A stretch of DNA of 64,000 nucleotides. Origin: Leuctra nigra (taxonomy: Eukaryota; Arthropoda; Insecta; Plecoptera; Leuctridae). Under the pieces are notes generated by a model. The model worked only from the letters and a program-made list of their open reading frames with translations. It was not told the DNA's origin and did not search any database. The translations under genes and the position numbers were made by a program. Below are positions 46,401-55,383 of this stretch, in pieces; positions within the stretch are counted from its first letter, which is position 1; every line of letters begins with the position of its first letter. The stretch lies in assembly GCA_934045905.1 (NCBI GenBank), contig OW203769.1:21483705-21547704 (forward strand), given 5' to 3'.

Positions 46401-49400
46401 AGCTTCTCTGTAAAGCAGGGTCTCGTCTATCACATGTTGTCACATTCTGGGGAGCGGCCACACCCGTGTCACGTGTGCGGTATGAGGTGAGTCACGTGAA
46501 AGGGACATTCAAATATTTTGTGCAATATTTAAGCTAGTTTCATTATTCAGGCTTATCATCAAAAGTTAAGATTTTTTCAAATAATCACAATATAGGTAGG
46601 TATCTCGGCCAAACAAAAATTGAACGTTGACCAAATTTGAATGACTGCTGGTCATGTCCCATAACCAATCAAAGCCTGCTATTTTCATTGAAATGTGAGG
46701 TCACCTACTAGAGTGAGACAATGAGATCGCTTAGACTGACTTCTGATGGTGCGATCTTACATTTATCAGCCTATCAGATTTATTGAACATTCAATTTTTG
46801 TTTGGCCAAGTGTACCTATTTTCATTTTTGTTCTCATTTTCATGTCATTAGTAGGTTTGTTCGTCGGGGTGTTCTAACCTGCTCGGAGCAGGCGGAAGTA
46901 CGTCACTGAATATGTTAGGTGCATGAATTACGAATCAAAACTCGACGGATGGGTATAAGTAAACTTTTCCGTGACGACTTCCGGTATGATCCGAACAGGT
47001 TAGAACACCCCGACGAACAGACCTAGTGAGTAAGGAAGGTTGTAAAAGTACCTAAATTAATTTTTGTTTGTCAATTGTGTCGGCAACAAAGAGAAAATAA
47101 GAATCATAACAATGATTTATCAGTTGACTTAGGGTCTGGGAGCTGTTGTCAGATGCAGACGATGTTTCTTCGGTTGACGCTCCAGTCTTCACCTGAAGAT
47201 GACAGAGCCACGTCTGTCGAAACGTCGTGTTAAACAGCCCTTTTGGGGGCCAACATCAACACTAGGAGCGTCAACCGAAGAAACATCGTCTGCAAATGAT
47301 TAATCATTCAAATATAGGCTCAAGATAGAGTTTAGATAGTTATTGTTGTGATTATCACTGGATACCAACTGATTTTGTTTATATTTATATAGGGATGGCA
47401 CCCGGTAAAATTTACCGGTAAATTAAGGTAAATTTACCGGTAAATTTACCGATTATTAATTTACCGGTAAAAAAAATTGTAAATTTTGTTTTTTTGATCC
47501 TCTCCAATGTATGAATAGATATATCAAATTTTAAGTAAAAACTATAAGGAAACATCAGTGTGACAACATTAGCAGTTAGGCATATTTTACGTTGATTTTT
47601 GGTTGTCCTCAATCATTCAGAATGATAACTCCATTCATATACGATTACTTCCAATGTCGGAATCTCTCTTCAGGTTTGCTTGTTTAGCAGACACAGATTG
47701 TAACTTGATCAAATTGGTGGTCGACAATTCCTCTTATGGGAGAATAGCACAGGCAACATGGCATAGCCTACACTAGATTGGTCGAATCAATGCTATTTGG
47801 CTATATCATCCTTTATAAGTATGGAGTATTGTCAATGTCATTATTAACATTGATTATAGATGTTATTGTTATTGTCCTGACTGCGGTAATCTTTGTAAAT
47901 GGGTCAAATAATAAAGTAGGGTCATTTTTGTATTTGGTATAGTCATGAATTGGCATCTGCCATCATTTTTCAAAATTTACCGCTGACCGGTAAATTTACC
48001 GGTAAATTTACCGATATTTTCAGACCCGGTAAAAGTGCCATCCCTATATTTATATAAATTTGGGTTAATAATACATCTTCAGTTTCGTTTTTATAATAAG
48101 ATAGGTTTACGTTTTAATTTTTAGTAATATTCTATGGTGATTATATCCATATAATTTTTAATATTTTGTAGTAAAGGTAATTTTTTTTTATTATCTGATA
48201 TGAAAACACGACTGCTTTCAGGTTGTCCCCCGCCGTCTTGTGCTATTAGTACAGGTGTGATGTCAGATGTAGTGTAGGTAACCCGAGGTTTGTGTTACAG
48301 ATGTAAGACCGTGTATCTACTGAAGAAGCACATGACGACGCACTCGGACGAGAAGAAGTACCAGTGCGATGTGTGCGGGAAGCAGTTCCGCGAGCGTGGG
48401 ACTCTCGCGCAACACTCGCGCATACATACCGGCGATATGCCGTATGTCTGCGAGGTGTGCTCCAAGACCTTCCGCTTCCAAGGGGCGCTCACGGTGGGTG
48501 CAATTGTCCCCGTCAATTATCATTATTATTATTATTATTATTTTCTATATTCTCAACAGAGTCAGGCTCCACAAGTGAGAATGTGATAGAGAAGGGAGTA
48601 TTTGAAACCCGGTACCGGCATGTAGCCTACTCCTGACGAAAGATACCAAGGGGGCCAACGGCTAAACGTCCCATCCGAAGGAAGGTGTAACATTCCCAGC
48701 ACGAGCCTCCACAAACCGCGCCGTCGAGAGACTGATAACAGGTGGAGGGAGGTCGTCACACTAACCCCCAAACACCCCAGTCTCTCTGGCCCAACGGCAG
48801 CAACTGGCAGGTCAGAGTTGAATGGTCACCCATTCAACCGCTGACCGCGCTCAATGTTGCTTAACCTCGGTGATCTAACGAGAACCGAGGTATCCATTAC
48901 ACCAGCCGTTAGGTTGTGTAATGTGTAATTAGAGGGGATACAATGGCATGAAGTAATCCCACAGATTTCATTAGGTTCACTACAAAATTTCTTAAAAAAA
49001 TACACACTATGTCTCACAGGCGTTACCTACCTCATTATTAAGGCAGGTTTCAATGTGCCAATATCGGTCATTGTTGTGGGATTGACCTTTAAATGTAAGG
49101 ACAGCAGGGGGGCCTATTCTATAACGAAAACAAAACCATTCCGGCCTGGAATCATTTCAGATCAGTGTTATCCTTATGGCCGTAAAATGATTCCCGGCCA
49201 GAACGTTTTCGTTATAGAATAGGACCCCAGGGCCCTGATTCTATAACTCCATTGCGATTGCTTATTATTATTATAATTATAATTATTTCAATGTTCATCC
49301 TTATGGAAGAAATTGCTAAGCGATCACAATGGAGTTATAGAATCCCGCCTTAGGTCAGAATTGCCTCTTGACACAATTTTTTTTAAAACATGTACCTATG

Positions 49401-51165
49401 TCTGATATTACGATAATACTTTAAAAGATCATAGTTATTTTTGATAATTTTGTGCTAAATTCTGTACTATACTATCTAAGGTCATACTAGAAGTCAGAAT
49501 GTACTCCAGTGTGGGCAAGTTATTATTTAGTTACGCCCGGTTGCACCATGTCCCGATAAAGTTAGCGGTAGGATTTATCCGCTGAAACCATGGCAACAGC
49601 CAATGAAACACAGCCATCTAGACCGCTAAAGTTCACTTTAGGCTAAAGTGACCCCTTACCCCTTAATTTGTAGAATTCTGTTAGTTTGAAGAATGAGTTA
49701 CAAAAACTTTGAACGATCGCTTCCCATTACTTTGCCTCTTATCACCATGTTGAAGTGTTTTGATTGTCGTCACAGATCCACCGTCGGCAGCACACAGGCG
49801 AGCGTCCGTACCGCTGCTCGGAGTGTTGGCGAGACTTCACCAACTGGGCCAACTACAACAAGCACATGATTCGCCGACACGGAATGACAGTCAAGAAGAA
49901 CTACGCCGACCCCAACTTCTACAACGACAATCCGAGCACGGCGACTCCGCTGGCAGGTTTCACAGACAAGGTTGGTGTCATTCATACAGGTTTCATTTCC
50001 CATTTTGTCAATGTGTGCATAATATACGTACTCCTACGCAGAGCTGGGTAGTAACTTAACGAAAGTAACGCGTTACTTTTTTGTAACTTTTACAGTAACG
50101 CGTTCCTGCTATGATAGAAGTAACTTAGTAACGTGGAAAGTTCCTTTTTGTTGTGGAACTTTCACATTTATAAAAGTTCCTTTTGCAGTTACTTTTAGAG
50201 CAGAATGTACCTTCCCTCAACATTCAAAACTACACCATTTCCGCCCTCAAATATGTACCTGATTTTCTCTGATAAGGAATTTTAGGCCACCTGCACAAAA
50301 CCGCATTCCAATCACGCCGTTTATGCTTAGTGCGTCACCAGTTCGCCCTCTCACTTGCACTTGACCAACCCTGCCGTGGCATGGGGGAGGGGGTAGAATT
50401 AGATGCAAGACTTCTTACTGGGAGGAATTTCGTTGAAAATTTTGTTTTCCACAGAGAAAAATTACAGCCTGAATTTGTGTTTTAGCAAATTGGCTGCATT
50501 CCGGAAATAAAATGGTCAAGTAACTTTCAAAGTAACTTTTCATTGAAAAGGAACTTCCAGTTCCTCTGATTAGTTAAGGAACTTGAACTTTAACTAGTTC
50601 CTTTTTTTCGGAAAGTAACGTAACTTTAACGCGTTCCTATTTTTTGGTAACTTACCCAGCTCTGCTCCTACGAGGTAAGAAATCTTTCCAGTTGCCACCA
50701 CCTTCTGCAAGCACTCTCTTCCATCGTTCAAACGGGTAATTTTTGTTAAAATTGCGGGCTTATAACATTGATGAGAGCATTAATAAATACCAACTGCACA
50801 AGCAGTTTGATTTTTTTATTCATTGTTGTTTCTTTAGAAATTGGCTAAGCACTTCTGTAGGAAATAGCTGAAACTGCACTCTTCACTTCGAAGGGCTTGG
50901 GAAGGGTACCTACGAAGTTAGTTCTTGAAGAAGGCACTTTCTAGTTGATTGTAAATGTTTCAAGGTAACCAACTCGATGTCTTCTCCATCCGACGACCCC
51001 TCGGCTACGAACACAGCTAGCGAAGGCACGCAAACGAACACCGCGCACCAAGGCCAGACTTGCGAACCGTCTGCTACGTTTGCTTCACCCCTGTGTTGCA
51101 CACAACCGTCAAGTAATAACAAGCAGTCACAACATACGGATTCCTCGAGGATTGAATGCGAATAA
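43473..51165 (+). CDS. ZAD-C2H2 zinc-finger protein, 8 exons, 10 fingers
   Basis: Exons: 43473-43595, 43696-43830, 43931-44352, 45028-45219, 46319-46486, 48301-48493, 49776-49970, 50965-51165. All junctions are GT-AG, phases agree, and they join to 542 residues. Residues 1-86 form a ZAD: CRLC in exon 1 and CNEC in exon 2, with a helix rich in Leu/Phe. A basic linker follows (KKAKKRKN). Ten C2H2 fingers span about residue 165 to 460, several joined by TGERP-like linkers. The seventh, with CHVCGMRCKTVYLLKKHMTTH, is intact only after splicing. The last exon is a Ser/Thr-rich tail with no finger. ZAD proteins dimerise through the ZAD and bind DNA in the nucleus; the target here is unknown. Introns hold a foldback hairpin, hAT-type elements and a 5S-derived SINE. 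No orthologue name can be assigned. Confidence 0.9.
45265..45665. mobile_element. Solo copy of the long-hairpin end of the Helitron-like element, locus C
   Basis: Arms of about 165 bp (45265-45430 and 45500-45665) are reverse complements. Their outer sequence AACACTCCGTGTAAAAATA and inner words AGCCAAGTCTCTT and TTGGCGCATCGT match the hairpins at 9209-10487 and 52273-53397. The loop is only about 70 bp here. Sequence right of it (45666-45810) still resembles that beside the other two hairpins (TTTAGTTTAT, AAAAATACGCC, GTGTTTGGT). It is therefore a truncated copy, in the ZAD gene intron between exons 4 and 5. Confidence 0.75.
46596..46816. mobile_element. Short inverted-repeat MITE, family M copy 4
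   Basis: CTCGGCCAAACAAAAATTG near the left end and CAATTTTTGTTTGGCCAAG near the right end are inverted. The core has GACTGCTGGTC, AATGTGAGGTCACCTACTAG and GATGGTGCGATCT, matching 21721-21936 in reverse. Confidence 0.72.
46852..47025. repeat. Foldback palindrome, 174 bp
   Basis: TAGGTTTGTTCGTCGGGGTG and CACCCCGACGAACAGACCTA pair with one mismatch, continuing through TTCTAACCTG / CAGGTTAGAA. Non-coding, in the ZAD gene intron 5. Confidence 0.75.
47155..47293. repeat. Palindromic element with a hammerhead-like core
   Basis: GCAGACGATGTTTCTTCGGT and ACCGAAGAAACATCGTCTGC are exact reverse complements and pairing continues through TGACGCTCC. Between them is CTGAAGA, a 6-bp stem GACAGA/TCTGTC with a 6-nt loop, then GAAAC, an arrangement resembling a type of hammerhead ribozyme core. 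Confidence 0.6.
47390..48046. mobile_element. hAT-type non-autonomous element with 8-bp target duplication
   Basis: Ends TAGGGATGGCACCCGGTAAA and the inverse of GGTAAAAGTGCCATCCCTA match, apart from the extra CC/AG step. TATTTATA flanks it at 47382-47389 and 48047-48054. GGTAAATTTACC words are repeated at both subterminal regions. No transposase frame. In ZAD gene intron 5. Confidence 0.8.
48517..48908 (-). mobile_element. 5S rRNA-derived SINE (SINE3-type)
   Basis: On the minus strand the head (about 48908-48815) reads TCGGTTCTCGTTAGATCACC, GAGGTTAAGCA, GCGCGGTCAGCGG and GAATGGGTGACC. This follows animal 5S rRNA in order, including the internal promoter region. An unrelated body of about 270 bp follows and the element ends in an AAT repeat (48517-48541), like the LINE tails in this window. 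The order 5S head, body, LINE-like tail is that of SINE3. It lies in ZAD gene intron 6. Confidence 0.75.
49111..49226. repeat. Palindromic element with TTCTATAAC ends, first of a pair
   Basis: CCTATTCTATAACGAAAAC and GTTTTCGTTATAGAATAGG pair, with GGCCTGGAATCATTT / AAATGATTCCCGGCC inside. Non-coding, in ZAD gene intron 6. Confidence 0.7.
49233..49349. repeat. Palindromic element with TTCTATAAC ends, second of a pair
   Basis: GATTCTATAACTCCATTG and CAATGGAGTTATAGAATC pair, with CGATTGCTTA / TAAGCGATC inside. It begins 6 bp after the previous palindrome and shares only the TTCTATAAC end with it. Confidence 0.7.
50039..50664. mobile_element. hAT-type non-autonomous element with 8-bp target duplication
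   Basis: Ends CAGAGCTGGGTAGTAACTTA and the inverse of GGTAACTTACCCAGCTCTG match. CTCCTACG flanks it at 50031-50038 and 50665-50672. AGTAACG and AAGTTCC words are repeated inside. The interior has no transposase. In ZAD gene intron 7. Confidence 0.85.
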
Positions 51166-52272
51166 ACAACCACTTGATTTCAATTCTAAGTCGAATTGAA
51201 TTTCACAGTTGTTTGTAGGTACTATCAGGTTTTCTGTCTGGTCTACTACTTACATGTTTGCTAGTCAATATTCCAGTAGAAAATATGTGAGCGGATAGGA
51301 CACAACTAATCTGTCTTCGTATGCCAATTCAATTACGATAGTATTACTTGAAGATAGTACGAATTAGGGTTACTCTTTGGACTATTGTCTGAGAAAAGTT
51401 TAGCCAACTGACATTTCGTAGTTTTAATCACGAAATGTCAGTTGGCTATGGTTAAGCATGAAGAATTACCTCTAGTAGGTACCTATTCATTGGAAATAGC
51501 CTAGAATATATTTGCTCACTTTTGTAAATGGAATGTCATTTTGTTATGTAGTATTTCTCAACTTCTTTACGACATGAACAAAACCAATCTTTATGCCTTC
51601 CAATGACAAACTCATTTAGGTACCTACCTACATCCATGAGACTTAAAAAATATAGATTTTTGGTCCTCATATTAGAACCAGAAAATGTTTTTTGATCATT
51701 CAAGCTAAAATTAAACAGAAACAAAGTGAGTTAAAACAATTTTAATTGTCAAACAGTATTACAAACAGGTTGAAAATGAAGAGGTGTCAGTGTCAGGTAG
51801 AGAAATACTAATTTTCATTGTGTGTCTGCTGTAACTAATTACTAAAAACCAATTTTGCTTTTAAATGTAATACTACCTAGTAAAGGATTACATTACAATT
51901 TAATGTTTCTTTATGTAATTTATGAAATACAAGTCCTCATTATTGATTGTTTGTACCTACCTAGTACCTTATTCTAACTAGGTTTAGAAATTAAAATTTA
52001 TTGCCATGTACCTAAATGTTTCGCATCACTGACTCGAGAACGCACGGAAAGCAAACCTATGCCGATATTTACATTAAATTCCTTGACTGTGTCCCGATCC
52101 TGCTCTCTATTGCAGAACATCTTGAATTGCTTGGCACTGTGAAATGCATGGCAAGGTAACAGAAACTTTCGGCTAACTGGATTAGGTATTAAATTTTTTT
52201 CTTGACACTCATAGGTAAATATTTAAAAAATTAAGGTGCATTTTAAACTCGCTATCTCTTGGTTATACTAAA
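51166..52272. other. Intergenic stretch after the ZAD gene
   Basis: AATAAA overlaps the stop region at 51161-51166, so the true poly(A) site may be close. A perfect 19-bp stem hairpin lies at 51401-51448. Otherwise this is AT-rich DNA with TAGGTACCTA words and no gene or clear transposon seen. Confidence 0.5.
51401..51448. repeat. Perfect 19-bp stem hairpin with 10-nt loop
   Basis: TAGCCAACTGACATTTCGT (51401-51419) and ACGAAATGTCAGTTGGCTA (51430-51448) are exact reverse complements. It could be a tiny foldback element or an expressed small-RNA hairpin. The stem is shorter than a usual animal pre-miRNA and has no bulges. Confidence 0.7.
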
Positions 52273-53770
52273 TCCCAGAAAAAACACTCCGTGTAAAAAT
52301 ACCAGCCAAGTCTCTTTAACTATAAAAAAAAATAGAAGAAATCTAAAAATTCAGCACTGAAAAGGAGTGATATCAAAAAAGGAGCCAAGTCAACGAATTT
52401 TCCAAATTTTAATCGTACCATTGAAATAAAAATATCAACCCCCGAGAAATACTTAAAAAAAGGACTTGGCGCATCGTTTTTTTAAAGACACTTTTCTATC
52501 CTAAAAGTATAGGAAGAACTCTACAAGTATATTTTCCTGAGTATATCACATTCATTATCGACGAATCATACTACGTTTTAATATAACTAGTACTCTTACC
52601 TACTGGCAGTTTTGGTATTTTGTCAATATTCAGAGTAAATAAACGGATAAACGAATAACGAATAAACGGAAGCGGCCTAGTCTATTCGTTATTGCCACTA
52701 TTTCTAGGGTCATATTAATCAATCATACTTCTCAATATCGTGACTGAGGGAAATAGCGAAAGCGCTCATTACAAGAAGGCCGTCAATGAGATTTGTATAA
52801 GTGACTAGTGCACTGAGCCATGCTGCTCAAATAATTACTGACTAGATTTTTATCTAAAGTAATACGTTATGTAATTTATGAATTTTTTTGGTATAAAATG
52901 TTAATTAATAGCAATTAATTACACGGCGAGAAGGTTCCAAGTATAATGCTGTAGTAGGTATGTTGATGTACCCACAAAACTATAGGTACCTACCAATCAC
53001 AAACACAACTGTTCTGTATTTATTGCTTGTAAGACAATGCTATGTTTCTTTGCGTACTTATATTTAAATTTAAAATATTTTACAGAATGTTCAATATTTA
53101 ATTTGAAAGTTTTGTCCCAATTTTTCTAGGCATTTCTGAACTACGTAGTATGTGAGTGGCTTAAGCTTAAGAATAGAAAAATGTCTTTAAAAAAACGATG
53201 CGCCAAGTCCTTTTTTTAAGTATTTCTCGGGGGTTGATATTTTTATTTCAATGGTACGATTAAAATTTGGAAAATTCGTTGACTTGGCTCCTTTTTTGAT
53301 ATCACTCCTTTTCAGTGCTGAATTTTTAGATTTCTTCTATTTTTTTTTATAGTTAAAGAGACTTGGCTGGTATTTTTACACGGAGTGTTTTTTCTGGGAT
53401 ATCACTTCTTTTGTTAGTTTATACATACAGCTTGTAGCACATGTCCGAGCAGGGACTAATTTCTTTAAAAAAATACGCCTCAACCGATTTGGTTACTATG
53501 AAAAGTTGCGTTTGGTATAAGATGACAATGATTATCCAAGAAGAATAGCTTAAGTTTCGTTATAATCGATCCAGCCGTTTTCGATACATGACGTCACTTC
53601 CGGTTTTGAAATAGCGGCCGAATTCCGGTATAGGTAATAAGAAAACAATCTAGTTTTATCTAGTTGTACTTATATATTATTATATTTACTTTATTTATAT
53701 TTAATATATTTATATTTATATTTACATTCACATGGTGAATGCATACATGCAATACATACATACATACATT

Positions 53771-54122
53771 CACATGCAAGGTGAATGTAAAAATGAGAGA
53801 AAATGTGGTCACTGTGGGTACGATCATGACACTAAAGATTGTAAAAATAATTTTTATGAATGCTGCAATTGTATAGAAACAAACAAAAAGCTAAACATGA
53901 ACTTACCAACGGACCATAGCTCCCTGGATTGGGATTGTAAATGCTACAAGAGGCAGGTAGAGATGTTGGAAAGTAGGATTCAATATGACAGCAAACAATA
54001 GCAATTAATGCACTCAATTGTTCAACAATCAGCGGAGGGAAATGTAGTACCAGGTCACGATATATTATATATAAATGCACAAAGCATAGTAAGTAACATT
54101 GATGAATTAAGAGATTATGTGA
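53771..54122 (+). repeat. Direct duplicate of the LINE ORF1/ORF2 junction
   Basis: From CACATGCAAGGTGAATG to GATTATGTGACT this segment repeats 55149-55500 with no difference noticed. At its right edge the sequence jumps to the LINE 5' UTR (GGTACCATTTTAC). It contains the end of ORF1 and the start of ORF2 but neither is complete, so the frame at 53732-54001 is not a gene. Confidence 0.9.
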
Positions 54123-54255
54123 CTGGTACCATTTTACTTGCCTGAAGAAAGAAAAGAAGGACTATAGTAAAGGCAAGAAAAGTGATCTCGTGTGCGAGAT
54201 CTGAAAAAGTAGGGTTATAGTGGTCGAAATTGACAAGGATCAACAGAGTGTAAAG

Positions 54256-55377
54256 ATGATTTACTCAGAGGAGAATCTTACAAGTGTATTGGAAGGTGAA
54301 GGAAATGAAGAACGGGAAATATCAAAGGATCTGGGTAAAGGTTGTAAGGAAATTGCAAGTGAGCTTGAAACAGTGCTGCAGAAATCGGTAGCGGACATGG
54401 ATAATCAGGAACCCAATGAAGATGAAGACATGATAAAAAGAGAGAACAATATTCTTAAACGACTAGTTAGGAGCCTGGAAGCTGAGAATAGGTTACAAGC
54501 AGAGAAAATCTTGCGCTTGGAAAAGCTACTAGAAGGTCCAGCCCCTGAACGACAAAACCTACAAACATCGGAGGGTAGGACAAGCTATGCTGACATGATC
54601 AAGAAAAAGAAGAAATATGATGAAGTTATCATCACTGGAGAGCCTGGAGAAGAGTACGAGAAGGTTAAAGAATTAGTGATGAACAATGTTGTTCCGGCTA
54701 AACTGGCTGTGGGAATAAAAGGCATTAGAAAGAGTTCGGAAGGTATCATCATAAACTGTGACAGTGCTGCCTCCAGGGTGAAACTGATCAATGAGGCAAA
54801 GAAAAATCTGCCCGCGACTTATAAAGTGCAAGAGATGAAAGTGTGGAACCCGCGAGTAATGGCCATTCATATATGGAATGAAGATTTACAAGAGGACGAC
54901 GAGAAGCTCGTGAGTGAAATCATCGAACAAAACAATCTTCGGGAGGGAAATGAGAATGTTATGGTAAAAAGGATCTTAACAATCAAAGATAAAAGGTATG
55001 TAAAGAAAGTCAGATTAGTTCTCGAAGTAGATCCAGAGTCCAGGGCAAGATTAGTACAGGCAGGTAGGCTCTACCTAGGGTGGAGCGATGGGAAGGTTGT
55101 GGATCATGTTCATGTAAAAAGATGTTTCAAATGCTCTGGATTCTCTCACATGCAAGGTGAATGTAAAAATGAGAGAAAATGTGGTCACTGTGGGTACGAT
55201 CATGACACTAAAGATTGTAAAAATAATTTTTATGAATGCTGCAATTGTATAGAAACAAACAAAAAGCTAAACATGAACTTACCAACGGACCATAGCTCCC
55301 TGGATTGGGATTGTAAATGCTACAAGAGGCAGGTAGAGATGTTGGAAAGTAGGATTCAATATGACAGCAAACAATAG
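54256..55377 (+). CDS. LINE ORF1, gag-like RNA-binding protein with CCHC knuckles
   Basis: 373 residues from the first in-frame ATG (the frame is open 12 codons further up, from a GTG). The N-terminal third is acidic and then forms a leucine-zipper-like coiled coil (NILKRLVRSLEAENRL). The C-terminus has two clear zinc knuckles, CFKCSGFSHMQGEC (CX2CX4HX4C) and CGHCGYDHDTKDC (CX2CX3HX4C), then a third Cys/His cluster (CCNC...H...C). Such proteins coat the element's RNA during retrotransposition. The stop is 6 nt before the ORF2 ATG. Confidence 0.85.
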   Translation: MIYSEENLTSVLEGEGNEEREISKDLGKGCKEIASELETVLQKSVADMDNQEPNEDEDMIKRENNILKRLVRSLEAENRLQAEKILRLEKLLEGPAPERQNLQTSEGRTSYADMIKKKKKYDEVIITGEPGEEYEKVKELVMNNVVPAKLAVGIKGIRKSSEGIIINCDSAASRVKLINEAKKNLPATYKVQEMKVWNPRVMAIHIWNEDLQEDDEKLVSEIIEQNNLREGNENVMVKRILTIKDKRYVKKVRLVLEVDPESRARLVQAGRLYLGWSDGKVVDHVHVKRCFKCSGFSHMQGECKNERKCGHCGYDHDTKDCKNNFYECCNCIETNKKLNMNLPTDHSSLDWDCKCYKRQVEMLESRIQYDSKQ

Positions 55378-55383
55378 CAATTA

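Noticed and set aside
53732..54001. Separate small zinc-knuckle gene
   Set aside because: It is the duplicated end of LINE ORF1 joined by chance to an upstream ATG.
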